A stretch of DNA of 25,667 nt from assembly GCA_027008885.1 (NCBI GenBank), contig JALVDQ010000325.1:1-25667 (forward strand), in the 5' to 3' direction. Source of the DNA: Thiotrichaceae bacterium (GTDB taxonomy: Bacteria; Pseudomonadota; Gammaproteobacteria; Thiotrichales; Thiotrichaceae). A program made the position numbers and the translations under genes. Positions 17,484-25,667 of the stretch are shown piece by piece (position 1 is the stretch's first letter; the number at the start of each line of letters is the position of its first letter). Under the pieces are notes generated by a model, which ran no database searches, was not told the origin of the DNA, and saw only the letters and a program-made list of their open reading frames with translations.

Positions 17484-18734
17484 CTAAAGCTCTTCAAACA
17501 CCAGTTCCAGCCTGTTTGAGTGGCAATCTGCAATCGCTTCGCCGATTGAAATCAGAACCCGCCTTTCCGGATAAACCTTTAAGCGCTTTGCATAGAGCAC
17601 ACTTGAACCATCCAGCACTTTTAAAATGCCTGTTGCCCTGTGTTTGAAACGCAACTGGATATGTTTCATGCCCACTTTGGTATGTGGCAGGCTGATTAGC
17701 TGAGGCATAAAAAACTTGATATTTGCACTTTTACTGAGCAACTGAATCTGATTTTCTGCATTGCTTTCCAGACTGTCAGGCAGTTTGCCGTTTAAGTCAT
17801 GCACCACGCAATTTGCGACCTGATGCCCTTCTTTCCAGCTCCAGCCTGCGGTTTCAACAGGTCGCAACAGATTGCCCGCCGCAAAATAAGTGGGGTCTGA
17901 ACAGCGTCCAAACTGGTTTACCTGCGGACCGCCTGTGTTTTGATCAATAACTAAATGCCCGCAACGCCCCAGTGTCGATTCTGGTGTGAACTTGCCGGTC
18001 AAAAGCACCCCGTCGCAGTTAATGGTGCGTTGCACGCCGTTAATATCTTCCACGACAATGCCTTCAACCTGCTTGTCACCTTCAATGCGTATCAGTTTGG
18101 TATTCAGATAAAGTGGTACTTTGCTAAAACGCGCAAACAGGCTGGCAGGCCAACGTGCGACGGGTTTATCTGTAGCCTCAAGCATGACAACAGGCTGTAT
18201 GCCGGCATGTCGGCAGGTTTGAATCGCAGAGAATGAAACCAGCTCAGTGCCTATAATGGCTGGATGCTTAAAGGGACGTCGCTGTTTTAGATACACATGC
18301 GACTGTAATGCGCCGGTGTTTATGACACCAAGCGGTCGCGTCCCTGAAATGAGCCTGGCTGAGCGTGGTGTTTCACGCACTCCGCTTGCATAAATAATTC
18401 GTTTGGCGGAGATTTCTTCAACCCCGGTTTCACTGCTTAACTGCAATCTGGCATTGGGCAATGCCTGAACCACTGTGGTGGATGTGCGTATTTCCACACC
18501 TGCCTGAAGAGCCGTTTCCACCAGTTTTCTGGCGTATTGTGGTCCAGTATAAACCCGCGAAAACTCACGAAAACCAAAGGGCGGATGTCCACAATGTCGT
18601 GGTATGCCGCCTGCCTGGGTTTCCCTTTCCAGTACCACAACCCGTGCGATACCCTGTTTTTTCAGTTCAACTGCTGCGGACAGACCCGCAGGACCTGCAC
18701 CAATGATAATCACATCAATTTCTGGCTTGTTCAT
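17484..18734 (-). CDS. FAD/NAD(P)-dependent oxidoreductase, partner of GlpA-like protein
   Basis: A 416-aa two-dinucleotide-domain flavoprotein. The N-terminal FAD motif is VIIIGAGPAGLSAAVELKK (about 9-27), followed by the GGIPRHCGHPPFG loop. A second nucleotide-binding region lies near HPAIIGTELVSFSAI, and the C-terminal FAD-closing segment is YFAAGNLLRPVETAGW. Proteins of this type are annotated as NAD(FAD)-dependent dehydrogenases, HcnB or opine/amine oxidase alpha subunits, and as the second component of a Thermotoga-type glycerol-3-phosphate dehydrogenase. The ATGA overlap with the GlpA-like gene (18731-18734) supports the last option: electrons from the partner pass to this subunit. The small DUF1667 protein that often completes such operons is absent, because a convergent gene ends 17 bp away. 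Confidence 0.8.
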   Translation of the reverse strand: MNKPEIDVIIIGAGPAGLSAAVELKKQGIARVVVLERETQAGGIPRHCGHPPFGFREFSRVYTGPQYARKLVETALQAGVEIRTSTTVVQALPNARLQLSSETGVEEISAKRIIYASGVRETPRSARLISGTRPLGVINTGALQSHVYLKQRRPFKHPAIIGTELVSFSAIQTCRHAGIQPVVMLEATDKPVARWPASLFARFSKVPLYLNTKLIRIEGDKQVEGIVVEDINGVQRTINCDGVLLTGKFTPESTLGRCGHLVIDQNTGGPQVNQFGRCSDPTYFAAGNLLRPVETAGWSWKEGHQVANCVVHDLNGKLPDSLESNAENQIQLLSKSANIKFFMPQLISLPHTKVGMKHIQLRFKHRATGILKVLDGSSVLYAKRLKVYPERRVLISIGEAIADCHSNRLELVFEEL

Positions 18735-20155
18735 GTTTTTATCTCCTCTGACAGAGGAACTTCAAAACGGTCTTGCACAATTTCACCCAGGCGTCCCGCA
18801 CAGAAAAATCCCTGACAACGCCCCATAGTAACGCGAGACTGGCGTTTTAAGCCTTGTAATGATCTGGCAGCCAAAGGACCTGTCAGTGCTTTTTCGATTT
18901 CACGCCTGGTCACCAGCTCACAGTGACAAACAATTTCACCATGATCGTGTTTTTGCCAGTCACGCTCACTGCTCTCGGCAAGCACCGCAATATCTGCCAC
19001 TTTTGGCTCGCTTATGGGGCTGTGATCCAGAATAATTCCTTCTTCGACACAGCTAGCCTTATAAAGTTTAAAAACATAATTGGCGATGCCCAAAGCAGCA
19101 CTTAAACCGGTTGAACGAATACCGCCCACGGTGATCCAGTGCTGACCTTTATGTGCCCTGATCTGGTATTCAGAAAATTCAGTAGCAGGGCGCAAGCCTG
19201 CATAAATGGCGGTAACCGGCATTGTCTGAAGAGCCGGAATTTTTTCGGTTGCGGATGCCATCAGCATTTGCAGTGTTTTTTTGTCAGTTGAAGCATCACT
19301 GCGGCTTTCCTGATCTTCGGCTGTGGGCCCCACCACAAGATTACCAAACACCGTCCTGAACAGCACCACACCTTTGGTGCGACTGCTTGGAACAGGTAAA
19401 ATCACCGCCTTCAGCAGTTTTGCAGCAGCCTTGTCATAAACAACAAATTGCCCCTTGCGAGGAGTGATCTTGAAATCGCTTGTGCCCAGCACTGCCTGAT
19501 CCAGCAAATCACCATACAGTCCGGCACTGTTTATGACATGACGCGCTTTAATAAAACCGCGCGAAGTATCCAGTTTCCAGTGGTTTTGCCTGTATTTGCC
19601 TGTTGTTACAGCACAGCTACGAAAGACTTCTGCGCCATTTTCAAGTGCCTGCCCCAGATAGGCATAGGCTGCTGACCAGGGATCAATAATGGATTCACCA
19701 GGTATGCTAATGGCTGCCTTTGCATGTTCTGCCAGATTGGGTTCATTGCGGCGCAATTCATCCGCTGTAATAATCTTGGTATCGGTGACATCATTTTTAT
19801 GCGCCTTTGCCAGAATAGAATCCAGTTTGGCAACTTCTTCATCACTCCAGGCGACCACATACGCGCCAATTTCATCCAGCGGCAAACCTAGATCATGGCG
19901 GATTTTCAGATACTCATGGTAGCCCTCACGAATACAGGAATGCTCCAGTGAATCAGGTGGTGCATCAAATGCCGTATGCAAAATGGCGCTATTTGCCTTG
20001 CTTGCACCATCCAGTATCTCTGTGCCTTTTTCCAGAATTGCAACTTTTGCACCTTCCAGTGTAAAACGACGTGCTATGGCGCAACCCACAATCCCCGCCC
20101 CGATAATAACCACATCAAATAGTTCATTTGATAGTGTCTGTGTTTGTTCTGTCAT
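18731..20155 (-). CDS. GlpA-like FAD-dependent dehydrogenase with BFD-like [2Fe-2S] domain
   Basis: A 474-aa protein with a DAO-type FAD fold (VVIIGAGIVGCAIARRF, about 14-30, then GASKANSAILHTAFDA) and a C-terminal ~60-residue BFD-like domain. The cluster cysteines are visible as CHC near 411-413 and C-x4-C in GRCQGFFCAG near 446-451. This layout matches type II glycerol-3-phosphate dehydrogenases (GlpA-like) and L-2-hydroxyglutarate oxidase relatives. The expected reaction is oxidation of glycerol-3-phosphate to dihydroxyacetone phosphate, inferred from domain order and the coupled flavoprotein partner. No membrane helices are seen, so any membrane association must come from a partner. It is first in a two-gene minus-strand operon. 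No glpF, glpK or glpR lies nearby, so the link to glycerol use is not confirmed. Confidence 0.8.
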   Translation of the reverse strand: MTEQTQTLSNELFDVVIIGAGIVGCAIARRFTLEGAKVAILEKGTEILDGASKANSAILHTAFDAPPDSLEHSCIREGYHEYLKIRHDLGLPLDEIGAYVVAWSDEEVAKLDSILAKAHKNDVTDTKIITADELRRNEPNLAEHAKAAISIPGESIIDPWSAAYAYLGQALENGAEVFRSCAVTTGKYRQNHWKLDTSRGFIKARHVINSAGLYGDLLDQAVLGTSDFKITPRKGQFVVYDKAAAKLLKAVILPVPSSRTKGVVLFRTVFGNLVVGPTAEDQESRSDASTDKKTLQMLMASATEKIPALQTMPVTAIYAGLRPATEFSEYQIRAHKGQHWITVGGIRSTGLSAALGIANYVFKLYKASCVEEGIILDHSPISEPKVADIAVLAESSERDWQKHDHGEIVCHCELVTRREIEKALTGPLAARSLQGLKRQSRVTMGRCQGFFCAGRLGEIVQDRFEVPLSEEIKT

Positions 20156-20297
20156 TATTTTATTACCTTACTACATGACAGGATGGTAGTACCACATAAT
20201 AAGGGGGTCAATCTGATTTGCTAAATCTTTTGGGGAAACTATATAAACAAGTGTTAAATATGCAATAATTTCAGAATGAATAGATTAATGTGTGCAA

Positions 20298-20504
20298 ATA
20301 CCCATCCCCCCTGTTTTTTACATATTTTTCGCATAGCCATAAAACCACAGAGTGCACAGAGTTGCGTAGGGTTTGGTGCAGCCATGCGCAAGCAACCGAA
20401 TCTGGTTGCTTGCGTAAACTCCACCAACCCTACAACTGTCCTCAGTCTTCTGTCCTTAGTCCTCTGTCTTCTGCTACCCATCCCCCCCTTTTTTTATATA
20501 TTTT
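20298..20504 (-). repeat. Composite repeat, copies D and E, flanking a REP-like hairpin
   Basis: Two reverse-orientation G-boxes (D at 20298-20329, E at 20475-20504) enclose a 145-bp middle. It contains a REP-like palindrome at 20365-20433 (GTAGGG...CCACCAACCCTAC) with an inner stem GCAAGCAACC/GGTTGCTTGC (10 bp, 7-nt loop), and heptad-like blocks at about 20437-20474 (reverse of GAGGACAGA type). Box E ends at 20504, directly before the nth ATG. The remaining stretch 20156-20297 shows no gene. Confidence 0.85.
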
Positions 20505-21137
20505 ATGAACAAAGAAAAACGCTTTGAGATATTCTCGCGCTGGCGCGAAGCAAATCCGCATCCCACAACCGAGCTAAATTACCAAACTCCTTTTGAGTTG
20601 TTAGTGGCTGTTATACTCTCCGCACAGTCTACCGATAAAGGCGTAAACAAGGCGACTGAAAAACTGTTTGCCGTAGCAAATACGCCAGAATCAATTTATG
20701 CGCTGGGGGTAGATGGTCTGAAAGACTATATTAAAACCATCGGTCTCTATAACAATAAGGCAAAAAATATTATTGCCACCTGCAAGATACTGATAGACAA
20801 ACATAATTCTCAGGTACCTGAAGACAGGGCGGCACTTGAAGCACTCCCCGGTGTGGGTCGAAAAACCGCCAATGTGGTTCTGAATACGGCGTTTGGTCAT
20901 CCCACCATGGCGGTTGATACACATATTTTCCGGGTTGCAAATCGCACTGGAATCGCCAAAGGCAAAAATGTGCTTGAAGTCGAAAAAAAACTACTGCGTT
21001 TTATTCCCAAAGAATTTATGCTCAATGCCCACCACTGGTTAATTTTGCATGGGCGTTATATTTGTGTGGCACGCAAGCCCAAATGTGCGGCGTGTTTAAT
21101 TAGTGATTTGTGTGAATTTAAAGAAAAAAATTTGTAA
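20505..21137 (+). CDS. nth: Endonuclease III (DNA glycosylase/AP lyase)
   Basis: Nth removes oxidised pyrimidines and cleaves at the abasic site in base excision repair. The 210-aa protein aligns without gaps to the 211-aa E. coli enzyme from residue 1. The helix-hairpin-helix [14 protein letters not shown] holds the catalytic lysine (position 120), and AVDTHIFRV holds the aspartate (138). The 4Fe-4S cluster cysteines C-x6-C-x2-C-x5-C sit at 187, 194, 197 and 203. The start is well supported by this alignment, yet no Shine-Dalgarno site precedes it: the 30 bases upstream are dispersed repeat box E. It is followed 43 bp later by a dehydrogenase gene and the DUF1841 gene. Confidence 0.98.
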   Translation: MNKEKRFEIFSRWREANPHPTTELNYQTPFELLVAVILSAQSTDKGVNKATEKLFAVANTPESIYALGVDGLKDYIKTIGLYNNKAKNIIATCKILIDKHNSQVPEDRAALEALPGVGRKTANVVLNTAFGHPTMAVDTHIFRVANRTGIAKGKNVLEVEKKLLRFIPKEFMLNAHHWLILHGRYICVARKPKCAACLISDLCEFKEKNL

Positions 21138-21180
21138 CTGGGCAGTTACGAATTACACACTGTATGAGTAGTTATAACTT

Positions 21181-22155
21181 ATGAGCTTAATTAAAGGAGT
21201 AATCCTCGATGAAGAAAGTTTTAATCCGGGCGATCTTGACCTGAGTGGTCTTATGCGCCTGCTTCAGGATTGGCAACGCTATCCCGCAACGACGGCGGAA
21301 CAACGAGAGGAACGCCTTGCCGGAAAACAAGTTGCGATTGCCAATAAAGTGGTTTTCGATGCGCCCTTGTTAAGAAAGCTGCCTGAACTAAAAGCGATTC
21401 TGCTCACCGCCACCGGCATGGATAATGTCGATCAGGATTATTGCCAGAAACACTCTATCGCAGTCTATAATGTCACGGACTATTGCACCGAATCGGTCTC
21501 GCAACACGTTTTTGCGTTAATTCTGGCGTTAAAGACACAACTTCTTCACTATCACAGATTCACTCGCAATGGCGACTGGTCACGCAGTGGGCAATTCTCA
21601 AGCCTGCAATATCCGGTTACAGAATTATCAGGAAAAACACTGGGGCTAATTGGTTATGGCAGCCTTGCAAAAGGCGTTGAAAAACTCGCAAAAGCCTTTG
21701 GCATGAAGATTCTAATCGCACAACGCGCTGGCTCGACAGAGGCATCTGCAGGACGTTTATTGCTGCATGAACTGTTGCCCCAGGTTGATATATTAAGCAT
21801 TCATTGCCCACTCACGCCAGCAACCAAACATCTTATCGGCTCTAAAGAATTGCAACTAATGAGAAATTCGGCGCTCGTGATTAATACCGCGCGAGGAGCA
21901 ATTATTGACAACGCTGCACTGGCGCACGCCTTAAAGACTGGAGAAATAGCAGCTGCCGGCATTGACGTGCTTGAACAGGAACCACCGCCACTGGATCACC
22001 CCCTGCTTGCTGCTGATCTAGCCAATTTGATTCTTACGCCCCATATTGCCTGGGCTGCGGTCGAGGCAAGACAGCGGGTTATTGACAAAGTTGCTGATAA
22101 TCTTCAGGATTGGCTTAAGTTAAGCAGCCAAGCAGAGCAGGGCAGGATAAAATAA
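21181..22155 (+). CDS. D-2-hydroxyacid dehydrogenase (HprA-like)
   Basis: A 324-aa NAD(P)H-dependent dehydrogenase of the D-isomer-specific family, probably reducing glyoxylate or hydroxypyruvate to glycolate or glycerate. The nucleotide-binding motif is TLGLIGYGSLAKGVEKLA (about 151-168). Catalytic residues are visible in the usual segments: arginine in VINTARGAI, glutamate in DVLEQEPPP and histidine in LTPHIAWA. The segment YNVTDYCTESVSQHVFALIL is close to glycerate dehydrogenases. Substrate is not certain from sequence. The stop TAA overlaps the next gene's ATG by one base (TAATG), so the two are co-translated. The ribosome site is weak. Confidence 0.9.
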   Translation: MSLIKGVILDEESFNPGDLDLSGLMRLLQDWQRYPATTAEQREERLAGKQVAIANKVVFDAPLLRKLPELKAILLTATGMDNVDQDYCQKHSIAVYNVTDYCTESVSQHVFALILALKTQLLHYHRFTRNGDWSRSGQFSSLQYPVTELSGKTLGLIGYGSLAKGVEKLAKAFGMKILIAQRAGSTEASAGRLLLHELLPQVDILSIHCPLTPATKHLIGSKELQLMRNSALVINTARGAIIDNAALAHALKTGEIAAAGIDVLEQEPPPLDHPLLAADLANLILTPHIAWAAVEARQRVIDKVADNLQDWLKLSSQAEQGRIK

Positions 22156-22583
22156 TGGATCATTCCGAGCAACGCGACCAGCTTCGCATGTTTTATTATA
22201 CGAGCTGGAAAAAGCACCGCGAACAAAAACAGGCACTCTCCCCGCTGGAACAGCAGATTGTTGCCGCGATTAAAGAACACCCTGAGTACCATAAAATTCT
22301 TGAGGATAAAGAAACCTGCCTGAATGCCACTTACCTTCCTGAAATGGGAGACAGCAATCCTTTTCTTCACCTGGGAATGCACATTGGTCTGCGTGAACAG
22401 GTAGCGACTGATCGCCCAACCGGAATCGCTGAACTTTATCAGCGCCTAACGACCCTAAAAGGCGTACATGAGGCTGAACATGCCATGATGGAATGTCTGG
22501 CTGAAATGATCTGGCGAGCACAGCAAACCCAGCAAATGCCCGACGAAATCATCTATCTGGACTGTTTGGGTAAAATCACATAA
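22155..22583 (+). CDS. DUF1841 family protein
   Basis: A 142-aa protein of a conserved proteobacterial family of unknown function. The signature block NPFLHLGMHIGLREQVATDR, followed by PTGI and GVHEAEHAMMECLAEMIW, is characteristic: several histidines and acidic residues form a possible metal site. No signal peptide or membrane helix. The start codon overlaps the upstream dehydrogenase stop (TAATG). Such genes often lie near nth in gammaproteobacteria, which fits here, although the functional link is unknown. Confidence 0.9.
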   Translation: MDHSEQRDQLRMFYYTSWKKHREQKQALSPLEQQIVAAIKEHPEYHKILEDKETCLNATYLPEMGDSNPFLHLGMHIGLREQVATDRPTGIAELYQRLTTLKGVHEAEHAMMECLAEMIWRAQQTQQMPDEIIYLDCLGKIT

Positions 22584-22607
22584 TTATTGATAACAGGAAC
22601 AGTGACC

Positions 22608-23009
22608 ATGACCAAAATTCAACAACTCTTTTTTTGCTTATTAGCAGCAACATTAACAGCTGCCTGTTCCAGCACAGATAACAGAACAAACAAATTACAG
22701 GAAGTACAAAGCGGGGTCGTCATTGGCGTGAAAAAAGTCGTGATCAAGCCAGAGCCAGTAAGACCACGCGGCAATATCGGTGTATCCGTTGGCTCTGGCG
22801 GACATGCTGGCGTTTACGGTGCAGTAGATATACTCAGCATCGGCAGCCTCCTGGGAATCGGGAAGAAAGACAAGGTTATGCAGGAGATCATTATCAAAAG
22901 ACCCAATGGTGAACTGGTCGCCGTCACCCAGCCCTATACAACCATATTCAAAAAAGGTGAACGGGTGAAAATCATCCAGCGTGGCAATCAGGCACGAGTG
23001 ACACATTAA
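22608..23009 (+). CDS. SlyB-like outer membrane lipoprotein
   Basis: From the ATG at 22608 this gives 133 aa, with a signal peptide and lipobox LTAAC (cysteine at residue 20). A TTG at 22587 is in frame, but the ATG has AGGA at 22595-22598 and puts the signal sequence first. The mature part has a glycine-rich middle (GNIGVSVGSGGHAGVYGAVD) and a C-terminal strand region, ELVAVTQPYTTIFKKGERV, ending RVTH. That order recalls SlyB/Pcp lipoproteins, where a glycine zipper precedes a small beta domain. Similarity is limited, so SlyB-like is a cautious name. It follows DUF1841 by 24 bp and probably shares its transcript. Confidence 0.65.
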   Translation: MTKIQQLFFCLLAATLTAACSSTDNRTNKLQEVQSGVVIGVKKVVIKPEPVRPRGNIGVSVGSGGHAGVYGAVDILSIGSLLGIGKKDKVMQEIIIKRPNGELVAVTQPYTTIFKKGERVKIIQRGNQARVTH

Positions 23010-23029
23010 AACCTGCGAAACACAGGTTT
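23009..23029 (+). terminator. Possible weak terminator hairpin after the SlyB-like gene
   Basis: AAACCTG (23009-23015) and CAGGTTT (23023-23029) form a perfect 7-bp stem with a 7-nt loop beginning at the stop codon. There is no T-run directly after it, only TTTTT about 15 nt further on, so intrinsic termination is uncertain. Confidence 0.3.
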
Positions 23030-23063
23030 CACCCACTACCCTGTTTTTGAACCTTGAAAGCAT

Positions 23064-23426
23064 GTAGGGTTGGTGGAGTTTACGCAACCAACCAGATTTG
23101 GTTGATTGCGCATGGCTACACCAACCCTACGCAACTGTGTTTCATTTAATACACAAAATATATAAAAAACAGGGGGGATGGGTATTTCTGAGGACAGAAG
23201 GCAGAGGACTGAAGACAGAAACAGAGCATGCAGCCTGCGTTGAGTGTATGAAACACGGGATGGCACGTTGTTAACCACCGCTCCTTTGTTTTGTTCTTTA
23301 ATACAGACTTGTAGGGTCGGTGAAGTGCAACCAGATTTGAGTCTCGATGGTTGGTTTCGCAAAGCTACACCAACCCTACCTGACTGATTAAATACAAAAA
23401 TATATAAAAACAGGGGGGATGGGTAT
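23064..23426 (+). repeat. Composite repeat cluster, copies F and G
   Basis: Ordered as: REP-like hairpin 23064-23130 (arms GTAGGGTTGGTG/CACCAACCCTAC, 12 bp perfect); G-box F 23155-23185; heptad-like blocks about 23187-23226; a second hairpin type (CCTGCGTT...AACACGGG) at about 23227-23262 with tail to 23295 shared with copy B; another REP-like hairpin 23311-23379; G-box G 23396-23426. This fills the convergent gap between the SlyB-like gene and hisD. Box G ends 14 nt from the hisD stop. No gene is seen in the cluster. Confidence 0.9.
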
Positions 23427-23440
23427 ATATAAATAACTGC

Positions 23441-24736
23441 CTATTTAATGCGATATTCTGCTGAGCGGGCGTGAGCTGTCAGACCTTCTCCATGTGCCAG
23501 AATGGATGCGATCTTGCCCAGTTCTGAAGCTCCCTCGGGCGAACAGCCAATGAGCGAGGAACGCTTCTGAAAGTCGTACACACCCAGGGGAGATGAGAAA
23601 CGCGCGGTACGCGAGGTGGGCAGAACGTGGTTTGGTCCGGCACAATAATCGCCCAGTGCTTCTGCCGTATAGCGCCCCATAAAGATGGCTCCCGCATGGC
23701 GAATCTGTTTCGCGACTTCTGCGGCATTCTCAAGCGAAAGTTCCAGGTGCTCGGGTGCGATGTAGTTGGCAATTTTAATTGCATCCTCCATGTCGCTTGC
23801 CTGAATAATCGCCCCCCTGCCCTGTAATGAGGCTGTTATGATTTCGGCGCGTGGCATGGTTTTGATCTGCTGCTCGATGCTTGTTTGTACTTTCGCTATA
23901 AAATCTGCATCTGCTGATAGCAGAATCGCCTGGGCATCTTCATCATGTTCTGCCTGTGAAAACAGATCCATGGCAATCCAGTCGGGGTCTGTTTTACCAT
24001 CACAAACCACCAGAATTTCAGAAGGTCCGGCAATCATGTCAATACCAACGGTGCCATAAACCATGCGTTTTGCAGTCGCTACATAAATATTGCCAGGTCC
24101 CACAACCTTGTCTACCTGCGGGATAGTTTCGGTGCCATACGCCAGAGCCGCTACAGCCTGAGCGCCACCAATGGCAAACACCCTGTCCACCCCGGAGATG
24201 GCAGCCGCTGCGAATACCAGTTCATTGACTTCGCCCGCAGGGGTTGGTACAACCATGATTAATTCAGCGACTCCGGCAACTTTGGCAGGAATGGCATTCA
24301 TCAAAACCGAAGAAGGATAGGCTGCCTTGCCACCTGGCACATATAAACCCGCGCGATCCAGTGCAGTGACCTGCTGACCAAGCACCGTACCATCGGCTTC
24401 GGTGTAGCTCCAGGATTCCATCTTTTGATGCTCAGCATAACTTTTTACCCGCGCTGCGGCTTTTTCAAGTGCCTCACGCTGCTCAACGGGGATATTCTCC
24501 AGAGCTTGCTGTAATCGCTGTTTGGGGATTTCAAGCTCTTGCATTTCGCTAACATCCATGCGGTCAAACGTATTGGTGTATTCAATCACCGCTTCGTCAC
24601 CACGCTTTTTTACATCCTGCAAAATGCCATTGACCGTATCAAAAACGCCCTGATCTGAAACGCTATCCCATGCCAGCAAATCATCCAGCTTTGCCCAGAA
24701 GTCGCTATCTTTTGTGTTTAAATTTTGAATATTCAT
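23441..24736 (-). CDS. hisD: Histidinol dehydrogenase HisD
   Basis: HisD carries out the last two steps of histidine synthesis, oxidising L-histidinol to L-histidine with NAD+ and zinc. The 431-aa length is normal. Zinc-ligand and catalytic segments are intact: [13 protein letters not shown] (Gln and His ligands), IAPEHLELS (catalytic Glu-His), [14 protein letters not shown] (Asp ligand) and [13 protein letters not shown] (C-terminal His). Family blocks [20 protein letters not shown] and [14 protein letters not shown] are conserved. AGGA lies about 6 nt upstream of the ATG. It is not next to hisG or hisC in this window: upstream lie a 157-bp foldback element and a DAHP synthase gene. G-box copy G lies 14 nt past the stop. 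Confidence 0.98.
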   Translation of the reverse strand: MNIQNLNTKDSDFWAKLDDLLAWDSVSDQGVFDTVNGILQDVKKRGDEAVIEYTNTFDRMDVSEMQELEIPKQRLQQALENIPVEQREALEKAAARVKSYAEHQKMESWSYTEADGTVLGQQVTALDRAGLYVPGGKAAYPSSVLMNAIPAKVAGVAELIMVVPTPAGEVNELVFAAAAISGVDRVFAIGGAQAVAALAYGTETIPQVDKVVGPGNIYVATAKRMVYGTVGIDMIAGPSEILVVCDGKTDPDWIAMDLFSQAEHDEDAQAILLSADADFIAKVQTSIEQQIKTMPRAEIITASLQGRGAIIQASDMEDAIKIANYIAPEHLELSLENAAEVAKQIRHAGAIFMGRYTAEALGDYCAGPNHVLPTSRTARFSSPLGVYDFQKRSSLIGCSPEGASELGKIASILAHGEGLTAHARSAEYRIK

Positions 24737-24761
24737 TTTTTATCCTGATTTTTAAGAATTA

Positions 24762-25667
<906 letters not shown>

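Overview
The window is a chromosomal segment from a gammaproteobacterium with moderate to low GC. Evidence for this includes Nth that aligns without gaps to E. coli Nth from its first residue, a B12-dependent MetH of E. coli type, an E. coli-like class I DAHP synthase, a DUF1841 protein and a ccoNOQP-ccoGHI locus with FNR-type boxes. Genus cannot be assigned from the sequence alone. Almost all content is housekeeping or core metabolism. The unusual material is mostly in the intergenic spaces, which are crowded with short dispersed repeats, foldback elements and regulatory palindromes.

Layout. 1-417: noncoding repeats (a 13-bp-arm hairpin and the first copy of a G-rich box). 418-965: a ParD/ParE-type toxin-antitoxin pair. 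1119-1571: small unknown lipoprotein. 1619-10287 (minus strand): the whole cbb3 oxidase locus. ccoN-ccoO-ccoQ-ccoP make the enzyme. A strong terminator at 6752-6783 separates them from the assembly genes ccoG-ccoH-ccoI. No ccoS is visible. 10288-10844: a divergent control region between ccoN and metH with two perfect FNR/Anr boxes 41 bp apart, a Fur-like box and a 147-bp imperfect palindrome. 10845-14591: metH. 14700-15116: UPF0158 protein. 15117-15547: gap with 17-bp tandem repeats. 15548-17466: three genes joined by ATGA overlaps (zinc-ribbon protein, metallophosphoesterase with an apparent frameshift in an A7 tract, unknown protein). 17484-20155 (minus): two coupled flavoproteins resembling a two-component glycerol-3-phosphate dehydrogenase. 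20505-23009: nth, a D-2-hydroxyacid dehydrogenase, DUF1841 and a SlyB-like lipoprotein. 23441-24736 (minus): hisD. 24906-25667 (minus): 3' part of a DAHP synthase gene, running off the right edge.

The most distinctive signal is a dispersed composite repeat. A ~31-bp box (AT-rich, then A5-7, then G6-8, then ATGGGTAT) occurs seven times (231, 4114, 14604, 20298, 20475, 23155, 23396), always between genes. Several copies are followed by purine-rich GAGGACAGA/GGACTGA heptad-like blocks and REP-like hairpins of two types. One copy ends exactly at the nth start codon, and two lie 12-14 nt beyond the stop codons of metH and hisD in the same C-then-T sense orientation. A second mobile-looking element, a 157-bp foldback at 24762-24918, supplies the stop codon and a short new C-terminus to the DAHP synthase gene. 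No RNA genes, CRISPR arrays, integrases or intact insertion sequences were seen.
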